From the NCBI RefSeq assembly GCF_040802235.1, contig NC_133169.1, positions 47,933,034 to 47,997,033 of the forward strand: a stretch of 64,000 bases of DNA, in the 5' to 3' direction. Position numbers and translations under genes: made by a program. This DNA comes from Manis javanica. Lineage: Eukaryota > Chordata > Mammalia > Pholidota > Manidae. This document shows positions 34,792 to 46,849 of the stretch, piece by piece (within the stretch, counting starts at the first letter, position 1; each line of letters starts with the position of its first letter). The notes under the pieces were generated by a model. That model did no database searches. It saw only the letters and a program-made list of their open reading frames with translations, and was not told the DNA's origin.

Positions 34792-37700
34792 GTGTGTCTG
34801 TGATATTCTCTGAGCATTGGGGATCTAAAAACTCTTCTAAAGAAAAAGAGCAAGGATTCCTACTTATGGGAGAGAAAGAGCAGTAAGGCTGGAGGGAGAA
34901 ATGTGGGTGCGCTGGTCTTTCTTAGGGAATAGATCATCTGAGGGTCAAGAGCAGGTTCCTGTGACTAGGTCCTTGTCTCTGTAGCGTAGGACCTGTGTTC
35001 CCGACATGGTGCCGCTCTGGGTTACTGTATCACAGATGTAGTGATTGATTACTATAACTTTTCTTATATAATGTATTTCCCTTTATTTCTTTTTTTACAA
35101 AACTGAGGGCATTTGTTAAGTAAGTGGGTATTGTTATACATTTTACAATAATACTTTTTCCAGTTTATGAAGAATGTGTGGCTCATAGAGGTAAGTAATT
35201 AGGTAAAAAGTTTGGGAACCTAAAGTTGGAGGTGCGGGGATGAGAGTGTGAAGTCAGGTACAAAATGACTTGATTTCTTAGATTGTCTCCAACATGAAGA
35301 CCTTTCTTTCATTGTCTCAGAGCATAGAGATGTAAATGTGAGGCTCCTTTATGAAATGTAAGGAAGAAACCAGCAGGACACACACACCCACTTGCACACA
35401 TATGTACATGCAATACCATTTAACCACAATGGTTGAATTGAGAAAGTTCGGTTCTTTCTAGAAAAAATAGGAAACTGAAATAGTTGTGACTGTGAGGTTT
35501 AAAAAGTAAACAGATCCTATGAGGAAGAACCAGTGCTCAGCAGCGGGAGGGGACAGACCAGGACCAGGACCGAGCGTCCCAGTGGGGGCTCATGAAGATG
35601 AAGGGAACGTGACATTTGGGTTTCAGCACACCCCAGTGGGGCCTTGAGGGGAGGCTTGGAAAGTGAGTCTGTCTTCAACTTCAGTACAAATAGTGCATGT
35701 TCAGAGATATATTTTGTGTAAACTATGAAGCATGTAAAACAATTTCACACCAATTCGCACATACACACATGTATAGCATGAATAAGCAAAGGGGAAGACA
35801 GTAATTTCTAACGTAATGCCTTTCTTAATATGTACCAGGTCCGATAGCAACGGACGCTGCTGCTGCTGCTTCAGAGTTCCTCTCCTGTGTCCCTTGTGAG
35901 AACAAGCCCGCTGGTGCTGGTAAGAAGGGACTATCGAGTGGGATACAAAGGACAGTGGGGATCTAGGCAGAGCCCAGAGATGAACTGTGTGATTCTGCTC
36001 ATCAGTCAGCACCAGGCTGCACAGTACAGAAAGAAACTCAAGATGCTTCTCCATCTTCATTAATATAACCCCCAGCAGAAGTAGTAAATTCCAAGGGAAA
36101 ATACTTAGAAGGATTGGAGCGAGCCCATGGAGACAAGGGGAGAGCAGTGAGTTATTTGAGGAAATGGGGGAAGAGGGCCTAAGGGGATGAGGTGTATCAG
36201 AGAAACATGGAAGAACATGTCGGTATGAACTGGGCAAGGACAGGTTATTTTACCAAGAAGGTGTGACAGCACTAATAGCCTAAAGCAGGCCCAACGTTGT
36301 AGGATCCTCAGGTCCTGACCTCAGTATAGACACACCTGGTCCAAGACCCCAGCACAGAGGTACCTTCTCATAGCTGATGTTCTCAAGTTCAACCCTATAC
36401 AGACCCATCAGCACCCCCTATCTTCATCATTCACTTCCTTGTCATCTTTCACATGCATCTAAGTTCTCTAATCTGTTTTTGTCCCAACCAAAGAGTGATA
36501 ATTCCTCTGATTACCAAAGTGCTGCATTAGTTGTCCCTATATTTTAATGTTATAAAAATAGGAGTGCACAACACATGCTTTACGTCTACTTCTTTTCACT
36601 CTCTGTACCTGTGTTTGTAATCATCATCCATGTTATATGTGACTGTAGTTCATTCATTCTTGGCATATAGTGTCTTTATTGATTATACTTTTATGAGCAT
36701 TTGGGTTACATTTCAGTCTAGGGTTACTCTAAAAGGAGATATTCTGAAAATTCTATTACATGTTTTTGCCATATGGACATACGTCTGTTTGGTGAACGCC
36801 TCTGAGTTAAAGTGCTAAGCTTTCGTGTCCGTATTCTATCTCAACTCTTTAGACCTCAATCTTTCAAGATTTTACTTTGTAATGCGATCACATGTTGCTC
36901 TACATTTATTCTTGCACACTCTTTCCTGCGCCCTCATTTACATTGGAATCAAACAGTTCTGTATTCTGAAAACTCATATTCTTTCTCTTACAGCCATTGA
37001 TTCTCATATCCTTCTGTTCTTTCACTACTTCAGATTTCAAATGTACATTAATTCCACTAGTCTCAAAGAGAATACTCCCAGTAATTCTGTTGCACATCTA
37101 AGCCACCTAACAACATGTGAAACATGCACGCACAAATCCATAATTGTAGGACACGCAGTCTGCACACATAGATACATGCTGACCTAAAACACAGACACAA
37201 AACACACATACCCTTCTCACGCACAGAGGACTCACTCCAAATTCAACTGTGCAAACACCAGATCAGTCACACATTAAACTCTAACCTAGTTTAAACCATC
37301 AGGTTAAGAATTTATGCACACAACACACATGACATTCATCACACCATTCTGCCGCAATGTGCACACGATGCACACACCTGACATTCATCAGAGATGAAGG
37401 TCATTTTAATTCACTGAGGAAAAGTGAGCTTGGTCAGCAAAACAAAGACAGTGACTAATAATATAAAATAAATTCTGGAAAGATAAAAATTCAATTGTTT
37501 CATGTGAGGTTGTAAATCTAGAAGGGGGAATGCAAAGGGCACACACACACACACACAAAAATGGTAGAGGAAAGAAACTGGTACCAAAAGTCTTAAGCAA
37601 GGTGAGTGAGTGTGAGGAGCCTGGACTACAGGGTCCGGAGAGTAACCCGGAAAGCTGTAATAGGCCCATTCTCTGTCCAAGCCAAAGGTAAATGTTTAGG

Positions 37701-40700
37701 GCAAAATCAGTATTTCCATGAGGGAGGGAAAGTGGGGACAGTACATTAGGAGGAAGAGTAGGAGGGAACAGAATGGAACCAGCTGCTCTGCTACTTTGCT
37801 CCATTTTCCAGGAGTCTCAAAGCTCCAGGCATCGGGTACACCGCCTTGGTATTTGGAAGATGAAACTGTGGGTCCCGAGAAAAATGATGGACCCTGTGGA
37901 TCCGAATACTACACGTCTGGCTCCTCTCTTGACTCAGCCTCTTCTGCTGGTGAGTAAAAGGGAAGAGCTGCTAAAGTGTAGGCCGAGCAGACCTGTAGAA
38001 ATCTAGGTCAGTGTCTCTGCTCAGCCAGAGAGAAAGGTATACTTTGGGCCCAGTCACAGTCTCCTCCTCTGCAACTTGGGAGCCTAGGGCTCTGTTTCCA
38101 TGCCATCGAAAGGAGTTCATTTCAAATACTTCCTTAATTTAATCACATCTGCAGAGTCCCAGTGGCCTCATAAGGTTAACATTCATAGGTTCTGGGGAAT
38201 AGGATATGGGCGGGGGACCTTATTCAGACTGTGACAATGAAAACATAATGTGTTTAACCCAATGACATATGTAGTCGGGTAAACCTAAGGAAAAAAAACT
38301 TGGAAAAGCAAAAAAAAACAAGAGTGACTATATTCCTTTACTTTTCGTTCAATTTAACAGAGATCTTCAAGAAACAAAAGCATATTGGAGAGCCTGGTAA
38401 TCTTCCCCAGAAGGAATTAGAAAATACCTCTACCTCAGATTACTCCTCCTCTCTCTCTGACTACGAGAATAGCGGTAAGTAAAGGTGTTTTACCTGGAGG
38501 CGGGAAAGGGACGTGTGAGAATGGCCCAGAGATCAGCCTGAGATTCCCTGGTCGACTGGAGATAGAAGCTGATACAAACCCCTGTCCAGACATGAGAGAA
38601 CACAGAAAGATGACAATGTTTCTTTCTGCTCTCGGTGAGAGTCAATGCATGTACATAAGGCACAAGCTTGAGATTCAAGGGAAATCTCAACAAGGACAAG
38701 TCCCCAAAAGTGCAAGGGTATCAGACAGGGCCGTATTGGAAAAGGTAGCAAAGCTGACAGAGTGACAGAGAAATGGGCAGACTAACTCAGACTGAACCTG
38801 AGCAGATGTGCTCCACTGGTCACAGTGTCACAAATCTCTCACAATCAGCTGGAGGGAGCCAGGAAGGTCCAGAATGAAGCACCCACGCAGGAACCCATAG
38901 TTTCCTCCTGTCTTACAGAGGAGAGCAAAGCTCCTTCATGTGCGTCCTCTCATGCATAAAGAGTGGCTGCAGATTTGAATGTGGCCCCTCAGTTCTTGCC
39001 TCCATCCACCTCCTGTCCTCATAAGCACACAGGCACGATACTCCATCACACCCACAGCTGCTCACACTCATATGCACACACCTAAGCTGATATCCACATG
39101 TTATACCATCACACCCTAACTTTTCTGCACATACATTCCTCTAATTTGCTCTGACCTCATTCCTTCAGTACCATGGTCTTTGACCCCGCAGATAATCCCA
39201 CTCTTGTAGCACTGTGTATTTCACACTAATAGGGCATGAAACCATCACAAATGTGTAACAGCCACTAAAACTCCTCTCTGTTCCCAGGCTCTTAGTCCCT
39301 TCACATAATCCTCAAATTCCACCATCCATCTGGTGATCTCCCTTCTATCTAGCCTTCATGTGGCCTCTCTGTTACACTTTTGTGGTCTCAACACATCTCA
39401 GAAAGTAACTCAAATTCTCAGTCTTTCCTATAAATCAAATAGATATTATGTAACTACTGAAACTTGCACAGCACATGAAGCACAGGCTATTCATAAATAC
39501 ATACAAGATACACTGCCTCCATAAATACAAAATTATGCTTCATGTCACCCAGCACACCACACCACCTTCACATATCCGGGTCATCTCATCTCTAGACTCA
39601 CAACCTAAACTTGTTGAGGAAACATGACAGGCACATACACATCAAACTATACTTGCCAAACTTGGTATGCACACGAGCTCTCTCAAAAAACAACACACAC
39701 TAAGTTTTCCCCTCCCCACAGCAACGTTACCCACCAGACACTCCCTAACCACCTAAAGAAGAAAGTGGATGTATTTTGAGAAGTAAACATTGGGCTGCAG
39801 GTGTAACTGAAGTTCTTAAACAGGGGAGGGGCTGAGTGTGTTTGTTATTTTGTCAGGAATAATGATTTACCTACTTATTTACTTAAGTTTGTGAATTTAA
39901 AGGCATAATCTATTTACTGGAAATGTAGAGGAAAGCTTCGTGTTGCTGATGAGGATGATAAGGAAGCTCACAAAGGTTGGACAGGATGAGTAGCTGAGCT
40001 GCTCAGCCCAGTCCCTACATTTCCTTCAAAAAGAGAAAAGGGCTTCAGGGCAGAGGAAGTAAGACTGAGGCCTCTGTGGAGGGACAAATTGGGGATGTGC
40101 TTTCAAGGATAGGACAGTTCCCCATGTGCACGCTGGGACAGCTGTGAGTGAGGCAGTGGGCTGTGCTGATAACAATGTGGGAATTCAGTTACCACCTCTT
40201 CCCTAAAATCAGCACAAACTCACACACACACACATACACACACACACACACATACCCTATATTCCTCCATACTAGGTACAGACGCATTATTCCTTTTCAC
40301 TTTCTAATATGCACAAGCCTTCATTCCAGATGAGTCTTTCCCATTCTCTGCAAGTGTTACACAGATATACACTTGCACCTTCCCTCCTCACGCAGTCATT
40401 CTCAGACTCTGCTGTCTACAGACTGACCCATAATAATGTACACCCTTTCACACAGGTAGCTTGTTTTAGCTCCCTCAGAGCCAGCGTACACGCTCAAAAA
40501 CTCCTAATGCCCTGATGGGAATGCACTTTCATGTGCAGTCTTTCTTTTCCACATACCACCTCGCCCATAAAACCTTCAGCTCAAAGCCTTCAGCCCCTCG
40601 GGGAGCTGCGCTTCTGGGGAGCCCAGGCACACTTCCTCCAACACACTCCATCTTAACTGTTTCACAATAAGAACGTGTACCATCCCTGTTCATGTGTATT

Positions 40701-41778
40701 GTCTCACCACACACACATGTACACCATCATTCATCACCCCCTTATGTGAGAAACACTCACCAGCTATGTCCCAGAACATACACAGACCTCCACACCCTCA
40801 TTCCCACAGAATCACACCTCAAACATACTTCAGATAAAGTATACCACACACGGCATTCTTTGACTTCACATACATGTGTACTTGGGAGCCATGTGCATAC
40901 ATAGGAATATTGTCATGACCATCGCAACTCCTACAGACTTCACACACTTACTCTAGTTTTCTTGTTTGAAACTTCTTTTCCCAGAAATCACCAAGTTACC
41001 TGAAGATGTTCCTCGTGTTGGGGCCCTTGAGATGACTCCGCCCCAGGTCTGGGAGGAGCGGGAAGCTTCCTCCTCCTCTCCCTCCTCCTCCACCTCTCCA
41101 TCCTCCTCCTCCTCCACCTCCTCCTCTACCTCCTCTCCAGTCCCTGTGAGTCAGCAGGGTGAGTCCTCTCTGTTCCCACAACACATGGACACAGCACCCA
41201 TCAGGGAAATTTATTACAGGCGTGTCTTTCTGAAAAGAGATGTGACTGTCTGGTGGGGTGGGGTGGAAGTGTTAGAGCCCACCTCTAAAAAGACCAAACT
41301 GGTGCAGTGTGTTTTTTCTCAAGTGGCCCAAAAAACATCTGGGGCCTTTTTAACACCAAAAAGCCAGAATACTTTTCTGAGAAGACCCTCTTATGTGTCT
41401 CCACCGAAACGCCTCACTGACATGGAGTGCAGCTCGGATAACAATGCCCTGCAGGGGAGGGTGCCAGCTGGTGGTGCAGGGGAGCCTCCAGCCCAAGAGG
41501 AGGGCTCCAGGGCCAAGACACCCCAGGGGCTGGGGACCCTGGACAGCGGCTTCAGGTGCCTGGGCTGCTACCAGGTTTTCCACAGCTTGGAGGTCCTGCA
41601 GGCACACGTGGAAAATGCGGCCCGTGAGCGCTTCAGCTGCCACGTTTTCAACCGGGCCTTTGCTCAGATGATCAGCAAGCACAAGAAGAGAGCCCGAGAG
41701 CTGGGAGAACATCAGGATGAGAACGTTTACCTGCCAGACCAAAAGCGTCCTCGCAGTAAGACATCCTCCTGCAAGTAA
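34722..41778 (+). CDS. FAM170A: FAM170A-like zinc finger protein (five coding exons)
   Basis: Join 34722-34791, 35839-35919, 37812-37949, 38361-38474 and 40985-41778 gives 1197 nt, that is 398 codons plus TAA, with no stop. Every junction is GT-AG and every intron is phase 1. The N-terminus MKRKRKRKHLE closely resembles human FAM170A. Exon 4 ends TSTSDYSSSLSDYENSG, like the human TSTSEY segment. Exon 5 carries REIYYRRVF, SRAKTP and the single zinc-finger-like unit Cys326-x2-Cys329, His342, then His354 within FSCHVF. A Ser-rich tract covers about residues 163-188. Human FAM170A is a testis-enriched nuclear protein reported to act on heat-shock genes; nuclear action here is inferred from homology and basic stretches. 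The C-terminus is short and basic (KHKKRAR, QKRPRSK) where I recall the human one as acidic, so this may be a diverged orthologue or a paralogue. Confidence 0.82.
35839..35919 (+). CDS. FAM170A: FAM170A-like exon 2
   Basis: 81 nt between acceptor 'tatgtaccag' and donor GTAAGA. It is open in the inherited frame and encodes an alanine run followed by SEFLSCVPCENKPAGA. It is symmetric (phase 1-1), so skipping would keep the frame. This exon is the least supported by homology. Confidence 0.65.
37812..37949 (+). CDS. FAM170A: FAM170A-like exon 3
   Basis: 138 nt between acceptor 'ccattttccag' and donor GTGAGT. It encodes an acidic, serine-rich segment ending YYTSGSSLDSASSAG. Symmetric phase 1-1. 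Confidence 0.75.
38361..38474 (+). CDS. FAM170A: FAM170A-like exon 4
   Basis: 114 nt between acceptor 'caatttaacag' and donor GTAAGT. It encodes EIFKKQKHIGEPGNLPQKE, then TSTSDYSSSLSDYENSG, the part most like the human N-terminal third. Symmetric phase 1-1. Confidence 0.78.
40211..40251. repeat. (CA)n microsatellite in intron 4
   Basis: Near-continuous CA dinucleotides in an intron already rich in scattered CA and CAC runs (about 39.0-40.95 kb). A second run lies in intron 2 at about 37541-37557. Confidence 0.85.
40985..41778 (+). CDS. FAM170A: FAM170A-like exon 5 (zinc finger and stop)
   Basis: Strong acceptor with a pyrimidine tract ('cttcttttcccag'), then 794 nt open to TAA at 41776. It holds the Ser-rich tract, the family core and the Cys2/His unit. 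A donor-like GTAAGA at 41756-41761 lies seven codons before the stop, so a further exon could replace the C-terminus. Confidence 0.85.
41067..41142 (+). repeat. (TCC)n coding microsatellite
   Basis: Imperfect TCC/ACC triplets encode the Ser-rich tract of the FAM170A-like protein. The unit is three bases, so length changes keep the frame. Confidence 0.85.
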
Positions 41779-41926
41779 ACAGACGTTTCAGGCCCCAGAA
41801 GAGTGAAAGTGAAGCAGGCCAGCCTCTACTGAGCCACCACTACTGGCCCTTTCAGCTCCTCTTTTTTGAAGGACTTGGCTGTTTTAGCTGTTACTTTAAT
41901 TAATTAGGCATCCTTACTAACCCTTC

Positions 41927-41932
41927 AATAAA
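41927..41932 (+). terminator. Polyadenylation signal of the FAM170A-like gene
   Basis: AATAAA about 150 bp after the stop codon, followed by T-rich sequence. This fits a short 3' UTR. Confidence 0.65.
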
Positions 41933-42489
41933 TCATTTTCCCTCAATTAACCAGTCATTTACTGTTGTTTGTAATCTAATGTATCTTAACGGATACAAAT
42001 TAGCTTTAACATGATAATTTCTTTTTAATCATTGACATGGTATAGGGTAGAAAGGAGTAGCACACTATAGTCCTCTGAGTTTGTACTGAAACAGTTAGGG
42101 GTATATACTTACACTTGGTATGTATACTATGTTCTTGATTAGTTAGGAAGCTGTGTTGAGAAGGTTTACATATGTATACAAAAAAATTGGACTTCAGTAG
42201 CGTAGACCTGGGCTTAAATTCTTTACCAACTCTTAGCAGTTTTGTACACTTTTGGGTCAGTGCTCTCGTCTTCAAAGAGGAGAGAATGTTACCTAAAATA
42301 ATGGGAATTGTGAAGGTCACAGACACAGGTAAAAGCACCTAGTACAGTGACTGGCATAAATGGAGGCTGGACATAATTTCTCATTCCTTTTTGAGATTTG
42401 TTTTCCTTACCTCTGAGAATCAGCAGTTTGATCATGATGTGTCTGCGTGGGGTCTTTAATTTTTTTAGTTTATATTATCTAAGATTTGC
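41933..42489. other. No recognised feature
   Basis: Intergenic DNA after the gene. No repeat or exon I can support. Confidence 0.4.
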
Positions 42490-44700
42490 TGAACTTAAAA
42501 AGAAACCCTTTTAAATGATGACATAAACTCACAAGAAGTTGCAGAAACCCCATGAGGCACCTCCCCCAACGTGATCACAGCACATTATCCGAACAAGGAA
42601 GTTGTTTGGAACAACACCATAGGCCAGACTACAGACCTTCCTCAGATTTCACTACTATGGCAGGTGTCATTCTGCTTATGTTTTCATGTATATTTCTATG
42701 ACATTTTACCATGTATAGATTTATATGCCCATCATTGCAATCAAGATAAAGAGATGTCCTCAAAGCAAATGCCTCATGTGGCTCTTGTTACATAGGTCGT
42801 TCTTTTCCCTAACTCTCGGTGACCACTTGCCTACTCCCTATCTCTATTTTTCTTCTCACATCAAGAATTTTATATAAATGGAGTCATTTGGTATATAAAC
42901 TTGTGAGATTTTTACATTTTTTGTTTCAAACATAATTCCCTTAAGACCCAGCCAGGTTGTTGCATATATTGATAGTCTACTACTTTTATTTCTGAGTATT
43001 CCATTTCATGATGTAGAACAGTTCAGTGTATCATATATTCAAGGGCATTATGCTGTTTCACATGATTTTTGATTATAGGTCAAGCTGTGACAGTGTCGAG
43101 GTTTTTGTCATAAATTGTTCTCATCTTTTTCATGCAAATGCTTAAGAGTGTTAGTGTTTGGTCATATGGTAAGAATGTATCTTCTTTAAAAACTTCACCA
43201 GTTTCCATAATGACCTTACCATTTTTGTATTCCCACTGATGTATGAGTAATTCTGTTTGTCTGCATCCTCATCAGTATTTGATAGTGTGTTTTTAAGCCA
43301 TTTTAACAGAGCACAGTAGTGTTTTGTGTGGTTTTAACGTGCGTTTCCCTAATGACTAGTGTTGCTAAGCATCTTTTTCTGTACTTGTCATTTGCATATT
43401 TCCTTTGTGAGTTGTCTGTGTAAGCTTTTGGCCTATTAGTTGGGTTGCTTATTATTGATAGAGCTCTTTATATGTTCTGGATATGAATTATTTGTTGTAT
43501 ATGTAATTTGAAGATATTTTCTCCCAGTTGGTGGCCTGTTGTTCTCATTCTCTTGACCTGGTCATACACAGAACAAACGTTTTTAATTCTTATGAACCAG
43601 ACATACCAGCTGTTTTTCCTTTATGGAGACTGCCTTTGGTGTCATGTCTAAGAACTTGTCACCTAACTCTTAAGTCCCAAAGATTTTCTCCTCTCTTCTC
43701 TTCAAGTTTATAGTTTTAGATTTTACATGTAGTTCCTTATCTGATCCACTTCATTTTTGTATGAGGTGTGAGGTTTAGATGGATCATTTTTGGTTACTCA
43801 TGTCCACTTGTCCCAGCACCATTTTATAAAAAAGGCTCTTCCTCCTCCACTGAGTCACTTTTGTATCCTTGGTCAAAAAATCATCTTGTCACATTTGTAT
43901 GGGTCTTTTTCTGGTGCTGCCACTCTGTGTCACTGATCTTTGTGTCTATCCCATGCTGTACTGCTTGCTGTAGATACTGGTAACTATGTCTTAAGAAGCA
44001 GATGCTGTGATGCTTACAACTTCCTGCTGCTCTTCCAGTAGTGTTTTAGCCATTCTAATTCCTTTGTGTTGCCACATAAAGTTTAAGGGAAACTTGTTAA
44101 TTTATGTGGAAAAAAATCTTGGGCTTTTAAAAGGGTTCACATAGAACACACAAATCGTTTTGTCAAGAACTGACATCCTCAGTTTGTTGGGCAGTCCAAG
44201 CCATGAAAGTGACTTCTCTCCATTTATTTTGGTCTTTGCTTTCTTTAATCAGTACTTGCATTTCTTATTATACAGATCCTGTTCATGTGTTATAAAACTC
44301 ACTCACTGAGCTTCATGAATCTGTACATGCATCTGTCCCAAATTTGGAAAACTTTGGCCATTATTTCTTCAGATATTTTCTGCATGAGTTTTAGAACTTT
44401 GGGTGCCCCACAGGCCTTGGAGACTTTATTCATTCCTTTTTATTCTTTTCAGATTGGATTTCTACTTCCTTGCCTTCAGATTCAGTGTATCTTTCCTTTG
44501 CAGTCACAGTGCTACTGTTTCTGATTCATTTTCAATATTATAAGATTATGAGCACTTATGCTGAGAGTGCAAATTCTGTATCATTTTATGGGTGGGTGGT
44601 TCCAATATCAGTTAAGTTTTCAAAGCCTTGGTTACCCTTTAGAGCCATCCTGCGCATTTGCTATGCAGGGGTTAGTCAGGGACTTGGCCCAAAATGAATA
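42490..44700 (-). mobile_element. Old L1M element, minus strand
   Basis: Antisense L1M 3' UTR and ORF2 end sequence. Landmarks are 'tataaatggagtcatttgg', 'tattcccactgatgtatgag', 'cttggtcaaaaaatcatc' and, less surely, 'ccattatttcttcagatat' near 44360. Fully decayed. It contains the donor of the 146-bp duplicated patch. Confidence 0.55.
43208..43353. repeat. 146-bp duplicated segment, copy 1 (source)
   Basis: Identical at 145 of 146 positions to 45710-45855. The only difference is G at 43311 versus A at 45813. Here it is continuous with the surrounding antisense L1M, so this is the probable source. Confidence 0.95.
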
Positions 44701-45389
44701 CTCAAATGTTTTTTCATTCATTTTCAGTTTTTTGTACAGCTTGTTTGAAGCTGAATTGGAAATAATGGGTTTTGCAGGTCTCTTAGTCATTAAACACCCT
44801 TGGTACAGAGATTAAACACTAATTGGTACAGAGATAAGATTAATTCTGCAAAGTGATACATATGAAAGTTTTCCAGCAAATTTTATTAAATGGGCAAAGA
44901 ACATCATTTCTTACATGCTACCAATTCCATTTTTTGACATTTACCATTCTTATTTTCTATATGATAATCTTTATGGGCTGCATTAATTTGATCTTTTCCA
45001 TTTGCCTATATAAGTCCATGTCTATATCCTTTTGAGATTGAAAATCCTTCCACGCTTGGCTTCATTTTCTTCCTCAGTTCCAGCATATCTAGTATTCAGT
45101 ATGGTGTAAAATAAGATTTTAAGAAACAAATCTTCTCTGCAGAGGCTACCACAGAATGATTTAAGTATGGAAAATTATCTGTTTAGTGGACTAAGTAGAG
45201 CTCTTTAGTTTTATACATGTTGAACGTTAAGTCCCATTTTAAAACTTTTCTATATTATAGTGTTGTACCTTCTGAAATTTAGTGTTTTTTATATTATATA
45301 ACTTTTCCTAATTTGTGGCATAAAATTTTTTAAATACATTTGCCATTACAGATAGAATAGCTTAGAATATTTTGTAGCTTTTGTTTAAT
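44701..45389. other. No recognised feature
   Basis: AT-rich DNA between two L1M elements. No exon or repeat I can name. Confidence 0.4.
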
Positions 45390-46015
45390 GTTTAGAACTC
45401 AACACTATGAAGAAATCAGTTTTCAAACCATGAAAAGACATGGAGAAACCTTAAATGCATATTACTAAGTGAAAGTAGCCAATCTGAAAAGGCTACATAC
45501 TGTATGATTCCAACTATCTGACATTCTGGAAAGGGAAAACTATAGAGACAATAGAAAGAATAGTGGTTTCCCACAGGAAGGGAGAGGAAAAAGATGAATA
45601 GCCAGAGCACACAGGATTTTTAGGGCAGTGGAAATACTCTGTGGTATTTTAATGTCAGATATATAATACCCATAGAATGTATGGGTTCATGCAGCAGGAA
45701 GAGGTAAGCTAATGACCTTACCATTTTTGTATTCCCACTGATGTATGAGTAATTCTGTTTGTCTGCATCCTCATCAGTATTTGATAGTGTGTTTTTAAGC
45801 CATTTTAACAGAACACAGTAGTGTTTTGTGTGGTTTTAACGTGCGTTTCCCTAATTATGTGTTAATGTAGGTTCATCAGTTGTAGCAAATGTATGGGATG
45901 TTGATAATGGGGAGACTATGCATGTATGGGGATAGAGGAGATCTGGGGTATCTCTACTTTCTTGTTAACCTTAAACTGCTCTAAAAAACTACAGTCTTTA
46001 TTAAAACATCAATAT
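45390..46015 (+). mobile_element. L1M 3' end, plus strand, interrupted
   Basis: L1M 3' UTR in sense orientation: 'atactgtatgattccaact', 'cccatagaatgtatgg', then after the inserted patch 'taggttcatcagttgtagc' and 'gttgataatggggagacta', closing near 'ctctaaaaaactacag'. Confidence 0.65.
45710..45855. repeat. 146-bp duplicated segment, copy 2 (inserted)
   Basis: Near-perfect copy of 43208-43353 placed inside an L1M of the opposite strand. Both junctions fall on short shared motifs ('taatg' left, 'taat' right). Confidence 0.95.
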
Positions 46016-46849
46016 CACGTGATAATACAATCAAATGTGATATCCTAAGTTTAATATATTTTGCACAATTAAAGCTATAAAAGTAATTCCATAATGACAC
46101 GCCATGTTCACTTGTTTCTTTTGTGTGTTTCAAAGCAGGCAAGTAACATATGGGAGTTGTTGCATTTATTCAAAATATAGGTAAGGTAGGTAGATAAGTA
46201 GATAGACAATTACATAGATAATCCCAATAGCTTTAAATTCTTTAAGAGCTTCCTGCAGTTACTCTGAGAGGTCGGTGTTGACATTTGTAAATTAATAATC
46301 TCAGCATTTAGGTGAGTTTTCATATATGAGTTATGTACAGGAAGTCCAAAAAATTGGAAACCATAGGATAAGCTGCTTTAAAATCCCATTTTCCTTATGC
46401 TTCTGCACTGCTTGTGTAATCTTATGTTTTAAGTAGTAGTTTTGCAAACCCTTTTCTGATCATAAAATGAAACCGTAGTACAAAACCAGAACACAAAATT
46501 TTCTTTCAACCAGGAATAAAATATCTAATAGTTAATCTGAAAAATACTATAAATATGTTAAAACATTCAGGAAGACTAGAAACATAGTGAAGATAATGTG
46601 TGCACTTTAAATTCTCAGATTAGAATTAAAACTAATGATACTTCATGTGAATCTGTGTCTATGTTGTTGCCTACAAGAAAAGTGTCCTCATTCCTCTGTG
46701 TCAGTTTTTTCCTCTGATTTTTCTGTCACTATAATTAATCAATTCAGCTGGTACCTTGATTGAGCTTCCTGTATGTTTCTTGTAATTGGGGTCCATTTCT
46801 TAGGTTTGCCCATTTATAGACTTTATCAAACCTAGGAAAAACTTAACCA
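46016..46849. other. No recognised feature
   Basis: AT-rich DNA leading into a CpG-rich block. Nothing recognised. Confidence 0.4.

Noticed and set aside
37330-37400. Repeated 'cacacctgacattcatca'-like words, considered as a CRISPR-like or satellite array.
   Set aside because: Only two imperfect copies in CA-rich DNA; no regular spacing, and CRISPR arrays are not expected in a mammalian genome.
38919-38939. A 21-nt micro-exon candidate in intron 4 of the FAM170A-like gene (acceptor 'gtcttacag', donor GTGCGT).
   Set aside because: Included in phase, it creates TAA at the junction with exon 5. It could only be a poison exon, and nothing else supports it.
41350-41742. 130-codon minus frame opposite FAM170A-like exon 5.
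   Set aside because: Shadow of the real coding strand, which has domain and family support.
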